A stretch of 64,000 nucleotides of DNA, taken from NCBI RefSeq assembly GCF_017498525.1, contig NZ_CP071796.1:3782001-3846000 (forward strand). The letters run 5' to 3'. Of the stretch, positions 1 to 8,559 are shown piece by piece. The number at the start of each line of letters is the position of its first letter. Position 1 is the stretch's first letter. This stretch comes from Ottowia testudinis (GTDB lineage: Bacteria > Pseudomonadota > Gammaproteobacteria > Burkholderiales > Burkholderiaceae_C). Position numbers and translations under genes: made by a program. Below the pieces are notes generated by a model, which ran no database searches, was not told the origin of the DNA, and worked only from the letters and a program-made list of their open reading frames with translations.

Positions 1-54
1 GCAAAGCCAGCGCCTGTCGCCCACGTGCCAGCGGCCGCGCGTAAGATGCGGGCC

Positions 55-894
55 ATGACTGCCCGCCCGCACCTGCCACCGCGCAGCCGCCAGTGGTCCG
101 ACCTGATCACCACCGACTTCGCGTCGATCGACCTGGCGCGCGCCATTGCCGTGCTGCCACTGGGCGCGACCGAGCAGCACGGCCCGCATCTGCCACTGTC
201 GGTCGACGCCAACCTGGCGCACAGCATGGTGCACGTGGCCACCACGCACCTGCCGCCCGATCTGCCAGCGCTGTTTCTGCCGGTGCAACGCATTGGCCAC
301 AGCCCCGAGCACGCGGGCTTTGCCGGCACGCTGAGCCTGAAGGCCGAGACCGTGATGCGTCTGTGGACGGACATTGCCGAAAGCGTGTCGGCCAGCGGCG
401 TGAACAAGCTGGTGCTGTTCAACACCCACGGCGGCAATGTCGGCCTGATGGACGTGGTCGCGCGCGAGTTGCGCACGCGGATGGGCATGCTGGTGTACAG
501 CGTGAGCTGGTTCAACCTGCCCCTGAAAAACGCCAGCGGCGAAGACCTGATGGCGCGCTTTTCGGCCGACGAACAGCGCTTTGGCGTGCACGGCGGCCAG
601 ATCGAAACGGCCATGATGCTGGCGCTCAAGCCCCGGCTGGTGCGGCAATCGAAGGCGCAGGATTTCAAATCCGCCTCGCAGCAGCGGGCGGCCGACTTTG
701 CCATCCTCGGCGATGGAAAAAGCGCCAAGCTCGCGTGGGCGGCGCAGGACTTGAACACCGAGGGCGCGGCTGGCAACGCCGCGGCCGCCAAGGTCGACGA
801 CGGTCTGGCGCTGGTCGACGCCGCCGGCCGCGCGCTGGCCGCGCTGCTGGTCGAGATCGACCGCCTGCCGCCCCATACACTGCGCAGGCGCTGA
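55..894 (+). CDS. Creatininase-family amidohydrolase
   Basis: About 279 residues, the usual size for the creatinine amidohydrolase family of metal-dependent hydrolases. The family signature lies near the N-terminus: PLGATEQHGPHLP with E40, H42 and, further on, D51 as likely metal ligands. FNTHGGNVG and HGGQIETAMM in the middle and second half supply further expected His and Glu ligands. The family includes creatininase, mycofactocin MftE and enzymes of riboflavin and F420 synthesis, so the substrate is not assignable. I chose the ATG at 55 because it puts the conserved block at the usual distance; in-frame GTG 25 and ATG 46 are alternatives and no Shine-Dalgarno decides. A Bug-type binding protein follows 87 bases downstream on the same strand, which could supply a small carboxylated or cyclic amide substrate; that link is inference. 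Confidence 0.82.
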   Translation: MTARPHLPPRSRQWSDLITTDFASIDLARAIAVLPLGATEQHGPHLPLSVDANLAHSMVHVATTHLPPDLPALFLPVQRIGHSPEHAGFAGTLSLKAETVMRLWTDIAESVSASGVNKLVLFNTHGGNVGLMDVVARELRTRMGMLVYSVSWFNLPLKNASGEDLMARFSADEQRFGVHGGQIETAMMLALKPRLVRQSKAQDFKSASQQRAADFAILGDGKSAKLAWAAQDLNTEGAAGNAAAAKVDDGLALVDAAGRALAALLVEIDRLPPHTLRRR

Positions 895-981
895 CGGCGG
901 CGCTGGCGCGGCGGCGCAGCCGCGCGATGCACTTGACTCTAGAATCGCGCGCTGTCTTCGTTGATCCTTGGGAGTGCCGTG

Positions 982-1956
982 ATGATCAGACGCCGCCGCT
1001 TTACCGCCACCCTGCTTGCCGCCGCATCGTCCGCCGCGCTGCCCCGTGCCTGGGCGGCGGACGAGCGCCCGGTGCGCCTTCTGGTCGGGTTTCCCGCCGG
1101 AGGCGGCTCGGACGCCATCGCGCGCCTGCTGGCCGACAAGCTGAAAGACCAGTTGCAGCGCGCCGTGCTGGTCGAGAACCGCCCTGGCGCCGGCGGCCAG
1201 CTCGCGGCGCAGCAGCTGAAGGCCGCGCCGGCCGACGGCACCACGGTGTTCTTGTCGCACGACCACACCATCTCGATCCTGCCGCAGGTGGTGGCGCGCC
1301 CGGGCTATGCGCCGCACGACGACTTTGTGCCGCTGGGCGGCTTTGCCACCTTCGTCAACGGGCTGGCGGTGTCGCCGGGCACGCCGGCCAAGTCGGTGGC
1401 TGAATATGTGCAGTGGGTCAAATCGCAAGGCGGCGGCAAGAGCGCGGTGGGCATCCCGGCGCCGGCCTCGACGCCCGAGTTTCTGGTGCAGCTGCTGGCC
1501 AAGCGCTACGGGCTCGACCTGACGCCCGTGCCCTACAAAGGCAGCGCGCCCATGATGGCCGACATGCTGGGCAACCAGATCCCGGCCGGCATCGGCTCGG
1601 TGCAGGATTTCATCGAATACCAGCGCGCCGGCAAGCTGCACATGATCGCCGTGCTGGGCGCCCAGCGCCAGGCCGCCATGCCCGATGTGCCGACGCTGGC
1701 CGAGCTGGGCTTCAAGGGGCTGGAGGACACCCCCTTCTACGGCATCTGGGCGCCCAAGGGCACGCCCGCCGGCTTCATCAACAGCTTCAGCCACGCGCTG
1801 GAAAAAGTGGTGGCGCTGCCCGAGGTGCGCAAGCCGCTCACCGACATGGGCCTGACCGTGGGTTACATGAACCCGCAGCAGCTCGACCAGCGCGAGCGTG
1901 CGTACACCAAGGTGTGGGCGCGGATCATCGCGGAAAGCGGGTTCAAGCCGTTGTAA
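982..1956 (+). CDS. Bug/TctC-family periplasmic solute-binding protein
   Basis: 324 residues with an N-terminal signal peptide: a basic stretch MIRRRR, then a hydrophobic Ala/Leu core ending at about AWAA (residue 25). The mature part has the Bug landmarks: LLVGFPAGGGSDAIAR near the start, VENRPGAGG about 35 residues later, PVPYKGSAPMMADMLG in the middle and YGIWAPKGTPA in the last third. Such proteins bind small carboxylates for tripartite tricarboxylate transporters, but Burkholderiales hold many orphans with no TctA/TctB nearby, and none is visible here. The ATG at 982 follows GGGAG; GTG 979 is equally possible. It may serve the upstream creatininase-family enzyme. The ligand is unknown. 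Confidence 0.88.
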   Translation: MIRRRRFTATLLAAASSAALPRAWAADERPVRLLVGFPAGGGSDAIARLLADKLKDQLQRAVLVENRPGAGGQLAAQQLKAAPADGTTVFLSHDHTISILPQVVARPGYAPHDDFVPLGGFATFVNGLAVSPGTPAKSVAEYVQWVKSQGGGKSAVGIPAPASTPEFLVQLLAKRYGLDLTPVPYKGSAPMMADMLGNQIPAGIGSVQDFIEYQRAGKLHMIAVLGAQRQAAMPDVPTLAELGFKGLEDTPFYGIWAPKGTPAGFINSFSHALEKVVALPEVRKPLTDMGLTVGYMNPQQLDQRERAYTKVWARIIAESGFKPL

Positions 1957-2060
1957 AAGCTCCCCCTGTAGCGTTGCGCGCCTTCGCCCAGAGGGGGACA
2001 ACGCTGGTGGCCGACCCCGACCAACGGCGTTCGCGCATGGCCTGCTCCGCGGCCTTTCGA

Positions 2061-2738
2061 TTACGCGTAGGTCACCCAGTCGCGGTAGGTTTCGGCGTCC
2101 AGGTGCGGCAGCGTGTTGTAGGTGATGAGCTGGTGCCGCTTGGGCGTAAAGGCGAATTCGGTCACCGCCGTGTTGCGGATGCGCAGGTTCAGCTCAATGC
2201 TGGTGGCCGCTGGCGCGTCCAGGATGTGCGCCACGGCGGTCGCGATGGGGCCGCCGCTGCTGACCAGCAGAACATCGCCCTTAAAGTTCTGCCGCACATG
2301 GTCGAGTGCGCCCACCACACCGGCGCGAAAGTCAGCGTAGCTCGGCATGCCCACCGGCTGCACGCGCCCGTCCATCCACGCCGCCAGGCCCTCGCGCAGC
2401 AGGCGGAAGTGCTGGCGGTACAGCTCGGGCGTGCCGGGCCGGGCCAGCGGTTCGGGGTGGATGGCGGCGATGACGGCGTGGCTGTCGTATTCGTTCAGGC
2501 CGGGCCATGAGACATGGGGCGCATCGAACGCACCGCCTTCGGCCATGCCCTGCCAGGTGCCGATTTGCCGGCGCAGCGTGCCAGTGAGGACGGCGTCGAA
2601 GCGCAGGGCGGCGCCGAAACGCTCTCGCCAATACTGGCCCAAGCGCACGCTCTGGCGGCGGCCGAGGTCGCTGAGGTGATCGTAATCGTCGGCGCCAAAG
2701 CTGGCCTGGCCGTGGCGCACGAGGTAGAGAGTGGGCAT
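2061..2738 (-). CDS. Histidine phosphatase family protein
   Basis: 225 residues of the phosphoglycerate-mutase/histidine phosphatase superfamily. The catalytic LVRHGQASFG motif is at the very N-terminus (H9), which decides the start at 2738 over longer in-frame readings. The second half of the active site reads LVSSGGPIATAV, so the SHG found in classical members is SGG here, a variant shared by one subfamily. The substrate cannot be told from sequence. It is the last gene of a minus-strand run (MocR regulator, GST, PhzF, VOC protein, PLP ammonia-lyase), about 135 bases downstream of the ammonia-lyase, with a candidate interspersed repeat in that gap. It converges on the Bug protein gene. Confidence 0.85.
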   Translation of the reverse strand: MPTLYLVRHGQASFGADDYDHLSDLGRRQSVRLGQYWRERFGAALRFDAVLTGTLRRQIGTWQGMAEGGAFDAPHVSWPGLNEYDSHAVIAAIHPEPLARPGTPELYRQHFRLLREGLAAWMDGRVQPVGMPSYADFRAGVVGALDHVRQNFKGDVLLVSSGGPIATAVAHILDAPAATSIELNLRIRNTAVTEFAFTPKRHQLITYNTLPHLDAETYRDWVTYA

Positions 2739-2828
2739 GGGGCGGATTGTGGTGCGGCACACGACCGCCACAACCCAATAGTCGTCCTGCGGGGGACAGC
2801 GCCGCACCGCCGGGCTGGCCGCGATTTC

Positions 2829-2881
2829 ATGCAAAAAACGGCCACTTGTCGTGGCGGAATCAGCGTTTATCGCTATTGTTG
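2829..2881. repeat. Candidate degenerate copy of interspersed repeat
   Basis: This stretch can be aligned with the interspersed repeat described at 28546-28612 (AAACGGCCAC, then CAGCGTTTATCGCTATTG), but with many mismatches. It covers the 3' end and stop codon of the PLP ammonia-lyase gene. It is the weakest member of the family that I list. Confidence 0.3.
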
Positions 2882-3838
2882 TTGCAGCAAACGCGCCAAC
2901 ACCTCCGCATCCACATTGGCCCCTGTCAGTGCCAAGCCCACGCATTGCCCGCGCAGCGCGGCACGCTCTTGCATGGCGGCGGCCAGGGCAGCAGCGCCTG
3001 CGCCTTCGGCGACGTTGTGGGTGTCGGTGAAGATGGCGCGCATGGCGGCGGCCACCTCGTCATCGCAGACCTTGACGATGTGGTCCAGGTGTTCCGCCAG
3101 CACGGCCAGCGCCGCCGCATCGGCGCGGCGCACGGCCATGCCGTCGGCGATGCGGGTGGTGGCCGGCGCCTCGGTTACGCAGCCCGCGGCGATGGAGTCG
3201 GCATAGGTGGTGGCGTGGGCGCTGACCACGCCGACGATGCGCGCCGCGTGCCCCAGCGCGCGCTTGGCCGCGATGGCTGCGCACGCCCCGGAGCCCAGGC
3301 CAATGGGCACGTAGGCCACGTCCAAGTGCGGTACGGCCCGCAGAAACTCCCACCAATAAGTCGCCACGCCGCTGACCAGGTCGGGGTGAAAGCTGGGCAC
3401 GCGCAAGGCGCCGCGCTGCTCGGCCAGGCGGGCCGCGTGGTCGCTGCTTTCGGTGAAGTCGTCGCCGTGCTCGATCAGCTGCGCGCCCAGCGCACGCATG
3501 GCGGCATTTTTCTCGGCCGAATTGCCGCGCGGCACCACGATGGTGCAGGCGACACCGTGTACGCGCGCCGCCCAGGCCATGCTTTGCCCATGGTTGCCGC
3601 GCGTGGCGCTGACGACTTCGCGCGGCAGTTGGCCGCGCGTCTTCAAGGCGGCGAAATAGCTCAGGCCGCCGCGAATCTTGAAGGCGCCCACCGGCGTGTG
3701 GTTTTCGTGCTTGACCCAGCAGTCGGTGCCCAGGCGTTCGGACAGGAGCGCCCAGCGGTATTGCGGCGTGGGCGGGAATTCGCGGTAGACGACCTGGGCG
3801 GCGGCTTCGATGTCGGCCAGCCTGGGCAGGATGGGCAT
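2873..3838 (-). CDS. PLP-dependent threonine/serine dehydratase-like ammonia-lyase
   Basis: 321 residues of fold-type II PLP enzymes (threonine dehydratase, serine racemase, 3-hydroxyaspartate ammonia-lyase). The PLP lysine is K54 in the block HTPVGAFKIRGG. RGNHGQSMAWAA is the second classical block, and the glycine-rich phosphate-binding loop is GLGSGACAAIAAK near residue 180. There is no C-terminal ACT regulatory domain, so it is a catabolic or racemase-type member rather than biosynthetic IlvA. The ATG at 3838 follows AAGGA by a few bases. The upstream VOC gene ends 11 bases away, so the two are probably cotranscribed. The exact substrate (threonine, serine or a hydroxyaspartate) is not decidable. 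Confidence 0.88.
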   Translation of the reverse strand: MPILPRLADIEAAAQVVYREFPPTPQYRWALLSERLGTDCWVKHENHTPVGAFKIRGGLSYFAALKTRGQLPREVVSATRGNHGQSMAWAARVHGVACTIVVPRGNSAEKNAAMRALGAQLIEHGDDFTESSDHAARLAEQRGALRVPSFHPDLVSGVATYWWEFLRAVPHLDVAYVPIGLGSGACAAIAAKRALGHAARIVGVVSAHATTYADSIAAGCVTEAPATTRIADGMAVRRADAAALAVLAEHLDHIVKVCDDEVAAAMRAIFTDTHNVAEGAGAAALAAAMQERAALRGQCVGLALTGANVDAEVLARLLQQQ

Positions 3839-3849
3839 GGTGTTTTCCT

Positions 3850-4560
3850 TCAAGTACTGAGGGTGACGGCGCCGCGCGGCGTGGTCAGCATGGCCTCGAT
3901 GGCCGCTTGCGGGGCGTGATCGATGCGCGCCTGGGTCAGGCCCAGCGCGGCGCTGGCTTCAGCCAGGGCGGCAGCGCGCGGGTGGCGCAGGGCCAGCGAT
4001 TGCAAGGCAATGCCGCTGGCGGGCATGGCGGCGGCCGGGTGCGCCGCGCCCCACTCGATCAAGGTGGGCAGGCAGCCGTCGAACAGGCGCTGGCCGTCGG
4101 GGCGCACCGTGATCTGCCATTCGAGCAGGCCGCTGGGCGTGGCGCGGCTGGCGTGCAGCAACTCACCGCGGTCGATCTCGTGCACCGCCAGCGCGACGGC
4201 GGCCTGTGCCAGATCGGGCACGCGCGCCACCCAGTGGATCAGGCGCGGGCCGTGCGAGCGCACCTGGGCGCGCAACTGCTCGTCGTCCATGTCAAACCAG
4301 CGTTTCCGGTCGCTTGTCCACGTGGATTGGCTCTCTTTTGCTACTGGATTGATAGCAATGATTTCCAGATAAGCGAGCGGGAAAGCCGGCGAGCCGATGG
4401 CCAGCAGGCGGTTGTGGGTGCCGAACAGCGGGTGCTCGCCGCCGGGGCCGGGCGCCACGCCCAGCGCGTGCTCGCACCACGCGGCGCCCTCGTCCAGCGA
4501 GTCGGCCATCACCACCAGGTGGTCGAGCCGCAGGCGGTCGTGCAGGGTGCTGTCGCTCAC
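3850..4560 (-). CDS. VOC-family (glyoxalase-like domain) protein
   Basis: 236 residues. The N-terminus LDHLVVMADSLDEGAAWCEHALG is typical of the vicinal oxygen chelate fold, especially the glyoxalase-like-domain group, which has one long polypeptide with imperfect paired modules. The start is GTG at 4560, overlapping the stop of phzF as GTGA, which implies translational coupling. Residues 65-90 (around AINPVAKESQSTW and TSDRKRWFD) coincide with a stretch resembling the interspersed repeat seen elsewhere in the window and may be an in-frame insertion. Function is unknown; relatives act as dioxygenases, lyases or binding proteins. Confidence 0.75.
   Translation of the reverse strand: MSDSTLHDRLRLDHLVVMADSLDEGAAWCEHALGVAPGPGGEHPLFGTHNRLLAIGSPAFPLAYLEIIAINPVAKESQSTWTSDRKRWFDMDDEQLRAQVRSHGPRLIHWVARVPDLAQAAVALAVHEIDRGELLHASRATPSGLLEWQITVRPDGQRLFDGCLPTLIEWGAAHPAAAMPASGIALQSLALRHPRAAALAEASAALGLTQARIDHAPQAAIEAMLTTPRGAVTLST
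4291..4366. repeat. Probable diverged interspersed repeat inside VOC gene
   Basis: On the plus strand the stretch has the order of blocks of the family in reverse: GTCAAA, GCGTTTCCGG, TCGCTTGTCCACG, then TTGCTAC and GATTGATAGC. It is more diverged than the copies at 12792, 17568 and 21091. It lies in frame within the coding region (residues 65-90). Confidence 0.45.
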
Positions 4561-5459
4561 AGCGTCACCCGGCCTTGAATCACGCGCACGCAATCTCCGC
4601 CAACCCAGACTTGACCGGCCGCATCGCGCTCGATGTGCACGCGCCCGGCCCGGCCCAGCGCCATGCCTTGCGCAGCCACGTAGCGCGTGGGCAGCTCGCC
4701 GGCGTCGATCAGCCACTGCGCCAAGCTGGCGTTGAGGCTGCCCGTGACCGGGTCTTCGGTCACGCCGATGGGGGCGGCAAAGGCGCGCACCTCGATCAGC
4801 GGTGCATCCGCTGACGCGCCAAACGCGCGCGCCTCGCGGCTTGACTTTGATATCAATTCAATAGCTGCTGGCGCTTGATGGACACCCGCTACACCCACTT
4901 TGAACCCCAATTTGACCAACTGGGCGTGGTTGGGCGCCAGCGCCAGCACGGTGTCGGCGCTGTCCAGTTGCAGCGTCAGCCAGACCGGGCCGTTGTCGAG
5001 CAACTGGGCGCGCCGCACCTGCTCGGGTTTCAGTCCCAACGCCTGCACGGTCTGCGCCAGCACATCGGGCGCCAGATCGCTGCGCACGCTGGGCGGCGCG
5101 GCAAACGCCAGCCGCGCGCCGTCGCGCCGGATCGGGATCAAGCCCTTGGCGCACTGCTGCACGATGCGCTCGGCCGACTTGGGCTGCCCGCCCGCCGCCA
5201 GCCACGCAAAGCACGAGCCCAGCGTGGGGTGGCCGGCAAACGGTAACTCGCCGCCGGGCGTGAAGATGCGCAGCCGGTAGTCGGCTTGCGGCTCGGTCGG
5301 CGGCAGCACGAAGGTGGTTTCCGACAGGTTGGTCCAGCGCGCGAAGCGCTGCATGGCGTCGCCGTCCAGGCCGGTGCCATCCAGCACCACGGCCACGGGG
5401 TTGCCGAAGCCGGGGGCGGCGGTGAAGACATCGATTTGCTGAAAAGGGCGAGCGTTCAT
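4557..5459 (-). CDS. PhzF-family isomerase/epimerase-like protein
   Basis: 300 residues, the normal length for the PhzF family. The N-terminus reads QIDVFTAAPGFGNPVAVVLDG, TNLSETTFVLPP contains the conserved acid (E47), and GGELPFAGHPTLGS follows. The C-terminal half has DPVTGSLNASLAQWL, the second family signature. Outside phenazine clusters these enzymes have mostly unknown substrates, and nothing here suggests phenazine synthesis. Residues 183-206 (VHQAPAAIELISKSSREARA) are encoded by a copy of the interspersed repeat, apparently an extra loop in the second lobe. It sits between the GST gene (15 bases upstream) and the VOC gene (overlapping), so it is probably part of a MocR-GST-PhzF-VOC-lyase operon. 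Confidence 0.87.
   Translation of the reverse strand: MNARPFQQIDVFTAAPGFGNPVAVVLDGTGLDGDAMQRFARWTNLSETTFVLPPTEPQADYRLRIFTPGGELPFAGHPTLGSCFAWLAAGGQPKSAERIVQQCAKGLIPIRRDGARLAFAAPPSVRSDLAPDVLAQTVQALGLKPEQVRRAQLLDNGPVWLTLQLDSADTVLALAPNHAQLVKLGFKVGVAGVHQAPAAIELISKSSREARAFGASADAPLIEVRAFAAPIGVTEDPVTGSLNASLAQWLIDAGELPTRYVAAQGMALGRAGRVHIERDAAGQVWVGGDCVRVIQGRVTL
4841..4912. repeat. Interspersed repeat copy inside phzF-like gene
   Basis: Plus-strand reading: ATCAATTCAATAGCTGCTGG, CGCTTGATGGACACCCGCTA, then CCCACTTTGAACC. It matches the family core AATAGCTGCTNGCGCTT and the downstream part. It is read in frame from the minus strand as residues 183-206 of the PhzF-like protein. Confidence 0.7.
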
Positions 5460-5474
5460 GACAAGTCCATCACA

Positions 5475-6092
5475 TCAAGCCAGTGGAAGATCAAGCACGC
5501 CGCGCGTGGCCGGACGCGCCAGGATGGCGCTGAACCAGCGCTGCACGTGCGGCGCCTCGGGTGCCGGTTGCGGCAGATTCCACCAGCGGTGGATGTCGCA
5601 GGCGACGGGGATGTCGGCCATGCTGAAGGCGTCGCCGCCCATCCACGGTCGGGTGACCAAGTGTGCGTCGAGCATGGCGATCAGCGGCGCCATGGCAGCG
5701 CGCGAGGCGTCGATTACGCCTGGATCGCGCTGCTCGGCCGGCGTGCGGACGAGCTGGACGAACGCCGGACCGCCGGCGCGGTTCAGCGTGGTCTGCTGCC
5801 AATCCATCCAGCGTTCGGCGTCAAAACGCGCCCGCAGTTCGTGCGGATACAGCGCGGGCGCGTAGCGGGCGCACAGGTAGCGCACGATGGCGTTCGACTC
5901 CCACAGCACGAAGTCGCCGTCTTCCAGCAGGGGCACTAGCCGGTTCGGGTTTTTCGCACCATAGGCATCGCTGTCGACGACGCCATACGAAAGGCCGGCG
6001 TCGATGCGCTCGAACGGCACGCCAGTCTCCTGCAAGGTCCACGCGACCTTGCGCACATTGATGGACGACAGGCGGCCCCACAGCCTGATCAT
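5475..6092 (-). CDS. Glutathione S-transferase family protein
   Basis: 205 residues, standard for soluble GSTs. The N-terminal thioredoxin-like domain begins MIRLWGRLSSINVRKVAWTL; the SSIN block is where the catalytic Ser/Cys would lie in beta- or theta-type GSTs. WESNAIVRYLCARY is the glutathione gamma-glutamyl contact region, followed by an all-helical C-terminal domain. The ATG at 6092 overlaps the stop of the upstream MocR gene (ATGA), indicating translational coupling. It may conjugate or isomerise a small electrophile in the same pathway as the following PhzF and VOC proteins; the substrate is unknown. Confidence 0.88.
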   Translation of the reverse strand: MIRLWGRLSSINVRKVAWTLQETGVPFERIDAGLSYGVVDSDAYGAKNPNRLVPLLEDGDFVLWESNAIVRYLCARYAPALYPHELRARFDAERWMDWQQTTLNRAGGPAFVQLVRTPAEQRDPGVIDASRAAMAPLIAMLDAHLVTRPWMGGDAFSMADIPVACDIHRWWNLPQPAPEAPHVQRWFSAILARPATRGVLDLPLA

Positions 6093-7537
6093 GGCGGGCC
6101 GCCCGTCTGCTGCTGGGCCAGCGCCGCCAGCCGCGCTACGCCGGCATCGATCTGCGCGGGCGTGACGGCGCCGCACGACAGGCGCATGTAGCCATCAAAA
6201 CGCGGCAGCGCCGAGCACAGGCTCCCGGGTATGGTGCGTATGCCTTCTTCCAGCGCCGCGTTGGCCAGCCGCGTGGCGCTCACGCCGCCCGGCAGCTTCA
6301 GCCACAACATCAAGCCGCCGCTGGGCACGTGCAGCGCGGCCTGCGGGCCGAAGTGCGTGGCCACCGCATCGGCCATGTGCTGGCGCTGCACGCGCAGACT
6401 CTGCTGCATGCGGCGCAGGTGGCGGTCGTAGGCGCTGGAATCCATGAAGCGCGCCAGCACCTGCTGGCCCAGCTCTTCAGGGAAACGGCTTTGCGTGTAC
6501 TTGAGCATTTCCACGCGCGCCTGCCAGCGCCCTGCCGCCATCCAGCCCAGGCGCATGCCGGGCGCCAGCACCTTGTTGAGCGAGGCGCAGTAGATCACGT
6601 CGCCGCCCGCGTCCCACGCCTTGGCCGGGCGCGCCAGCGCCTGCTCGCTATCCAGCTCGGAATAGCTGTCGTCTTCGATCAGCGTCACACCGTAGCGCAC
6701 GCACAGGGCCACCAGCGCGGCCTTGGCCTCGGGCGGCATGGAACAGCCGAGCGGGTTGTGCACCGTGGGCACGGCCAGCACGGCCTTGATGCGCGGCGCC
6801 TGCTGATGCAGCGCCAATTCCAGCGCCTCGACCGACAGGCCGGTGACGGGGCTGGTCGGCAGCTCCAGCGCGGTCAGGCCCAGGCTGGGCAGCAGTTGCA
6901 GCATGCCGTGGAAGGCGGGCGACTCGATCGCCACCACGTCGCCCGGCCGGCAGGTGGCGCGCAAGGCCAGGTGAATCGCCTCGGCGCAGCCGTGGGTGAC
7001 GGTGATCTGCTCGGGCGCCAGCGCCATGCCGCGCATCACCGCGCGCCGCGCCAGCACGCCGGTGAAATCCGGGTGGCCGTAGCGCCGCGCGGTGGTGGTA
7101 AAGACCTGGGGCCGCTGGCGCAACACGCTGGCGGCGATGCGTTGCAAGGCCGCCATGGGGTACATATCGGGCCGCCCCACGGCGGTGCCAAAGTTAATGC
7201 CGCCTGGCACGCGCTCGGAGCGCGCCAGAAACTCCGAGATGAAGCCGTTCAGCCCTTCGTAGGCGCCGGCCGGCAGAGGCACGGGCGCGCCCACCTCGGG
7301 CGGCGGGCGCAGGCACGCGCGTGGCGCGGCCTGCACGTAGTAGCCCGAGCGCGGCCGCGCCTGCAGGTGGCCGGCGTCTTCCAGCGCGTGGCAGACCTGC
7401 ACGGCGGTGCTCATGCTCACCCCGCGCGTTTGCATGATTTGCCGCACGGACGGAAAGCGGTCACCGCGCTGGAGGCTGCCGGCGGTGATGGCGGCCAGAT
7501 AGTCGCCGGCGATCTGGCGGTAGAGCGGTTCGGGCAT
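6089..7537 (-). CDS. MocR-type GntR/aminotransferase transcriptional regulator
   Basis: 482 residues. A GntR winged helix occupies about residues 1-70 (YRQIAGDYLAAITAGSLQRG, FPSVRQIMQTRGVSMSTAV). A linker leads to a fold-type I aminotransferase domain. PLP-site features include EQITVTHGCAEAI, VPTVHNPLG, EDDSYSEL and the lysine region SLNKVLAPGMRLGW. MocR proteins are effector- or PLP-dependent regulators, often of a divergent or adjacent gene. Here the gene is divergent from the DUF2917 gene and heads the minus-strand chain GST-PhzF-VOC-lyase, coupled to the GST by ATGA. The ATG at 7537 puts the helix-turn-helix at the N-terminus. The target is inferred to be its own operon. Confidence 0.88.
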   Translation of the reverse strand: MPEPLYRQIAGDYLAAITAGSLQRGDRFPSVRQIMQTRGVSMSTAVQVCHALEDAGHLQARPRSGYYVQAAPRACLRPPPEVGAPVPLPAGAYEGLNGFISEFLARSERVPGGINFGTAVGRPDMYPMAALQRIAASVLRQRPQVFTTTARRYGHPDFTGVLARRAVMRGMALAPEQITVTHGCAEAIHLALRATCRPGDVVAIESPAFHGMLQLLPSLGLTALELPTSPVTGLSVEALELALHQQAPRIKAVLAVPTVHNPLGCSMPPEAKAALVALCVRYGVTLIEDDSYSELDSEQALARPAKAWDAGGDVIYCASLNKVLAPGMRLGWMAAGRWQARVEMLKYTQSRFPEELGQQVLARFMDSSAYDRHLRRMQQSLRVQRQHMADAVATHFGPQAALHVPSGGLMLWLKLPGGVSATRLANAALEEGIRTIPGSLCSALPRFDGYMRLSCGAVTPAQIDAGVARLAALAQQQTGGPP

Positions 7538-7759
7538 GGCGCGCGGCAAATCGGGGCAGTGTGCCACGCAGGCTGGCGCACGCACCGATACAGCCGGCGG
7601 GCTTTGGCGGGGCAACAGTTGCACGCCGCACGCTGCTGTAGCGGCGCGGAAAGTGCGCGCCTGCGGCTGGTGGCGCGGAGCGGCGATTTCTACAGTCACA
7701 GCGAGTGGATCGCACCTTGCGCCCACAGCCCGCCACCCGCTTGCACCCGAAAGACCACC

Positions 7760-8095
7760 ATGCCACTTCCTGAATGTTCGTCGATGACCTTGTCCGCCCG
7801 TCAAAGCTGGTGCGCCCACTTGCCACGCGGCACGGTACTGCGGCTTGATGGTGGCGAAGGCGTGCTGTGGGAAGCGCCGACTTGGCTGGCCGATCAGGTG
7901 CATCGCCCCGCCGTGCGCCTGCGCGCGCACCAGCTGCACACGCTGGCGCGCACCGGCTGGATTCAGGTGCAGGCCGATCAGGCGACGACGCTGCACGTGC
8001 ATCGCTCCGCGCCGTGGTGGCAGCGCTGGCGGCGCGCGCTTGACGCGGGCAGGCTGCGGGCGCCGCAGGCTCATGCGCCCAGCTCGTGCGAATAA
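7760..8095 (+). CDS. DUF2917 domain protein
   Basis: 111 residues. The central part (about residues 10-85: LSARQSWCAHLPRGTVLRLD, EGVLWEAPTWLADQVHRPAVR, GWIQVQADQATTLHV) has the alternating beta-strand pattern of DUF2917, a small domain common in Burkholderiales and of unknown function. A basic, Trp-rich tail follows (APWWQRWRRALDAGR). It is transcribed divergently from the MocR gene across 222 bases and overlaps the 3' end of the acetyltransferase gene by 25 bases on the opposite strand. The start at 7760 (ACC ACC ATG) is the first sensible ATG. Confidence 0.65.
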   Translation: MPLPECSSMTLSARQSWCAHLPRGTVLRLDGGEGVLWEAPTWLADQVHRPAVRLRAHQLHTLARTGWIQVQADQATTLHVHRSAPWWQRWRRALDAGRLRAPQAHAPSSCE

Positions 8096-8559
8096 ATGAT
8101 GAAGCCGTGGTGCTGCGCCACTTGGTCGTACAGCGCGCGGCCGGCGATATTGGTGGTCTGGGTGCTCCAGTACACGCGCGTGCTGCCCACCGCCTGGGCG
8201 CTGGCGTAAACCGCCTCGATCAGGCGCCGCGCAATGCCTTGGCCCCGACATTCCGGCAGGGTGAACAAGTCGTTCAGGTAGCACACCTCATTCAGACGCG
8301 TTGTGCTGCGGTGAAACAGGTAGTGCGCCAGCCCGACGATGCGCTCGCCCTGCACCGCCACCAGTGCATGCACCGGCTCGGCGGGATCGAAGAAGCGCTC
8401 CCAGGTCGCAACGGTGATGGCCTCGGGCAGCGCTGTGGCGCCGCTGCGGCCATAAAAGGCGTTGTAGCCGTCCCATAAAGGCAGCCACTGCTTGTAGTCG
8501 GTGCGCTCGATGGGGCGAATGAGGATGGAATCGGCAAGCATCGGCCAGGGCACTTTCAT
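8071..8559 (-). CDS. GNAT-family N-acetyltransferase
   Basis: 162 residues with the GNAT core. LIRPIERTDYKQWLPLW is the first strand and helix, GERIVGLAHYLFHRS the central strand, LFTLPECRGQGIARRLIEAV the acetyl-CoA pyrophosphate loop (R/Q-x-x-G-x-G/A), and NIAGRALYDQVAQHHGFI the C-terminal block. The ATG at 8559 overlaps the stop of the upstream LysE gene (ATGA), favouring this start over the internal ATG at 8541. Its place in a chain with amino-acid exporters and an aminotransferase suggests an amino acid or amine substrate, but this is inference. Confidence 0.85.
   Translation of the reverse strand: MKVPWPMLADSILIRPIERTDYKQWLPLWDGYNAFYGRSGATALPEAITVATWERFFDPAEPVHALVAVQGERIVGLAHYLFHRSTTRLNEVCYLNDLFTLPECRGQGIARRLIEAVYASAQAVGSTRVYWSTQTTNIAGRALYDQVAQHHGFIIYSHELGA

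Noticed and set aside
7538-7759. Operator for the first MocR regulator in its divergent gap
   Set aside because: CTGTAG and CTACAG are present but about 55-60 bases apart and short; no convincing paired sites were seen.
6329-8095. Long open frame on the plus strand opposite the MocR gene
   Set aside because: It is antisense to a clear MocR protein; such long frames are common in high-GC DNA. Only its last 112 codons (from 7760) look like a gene.
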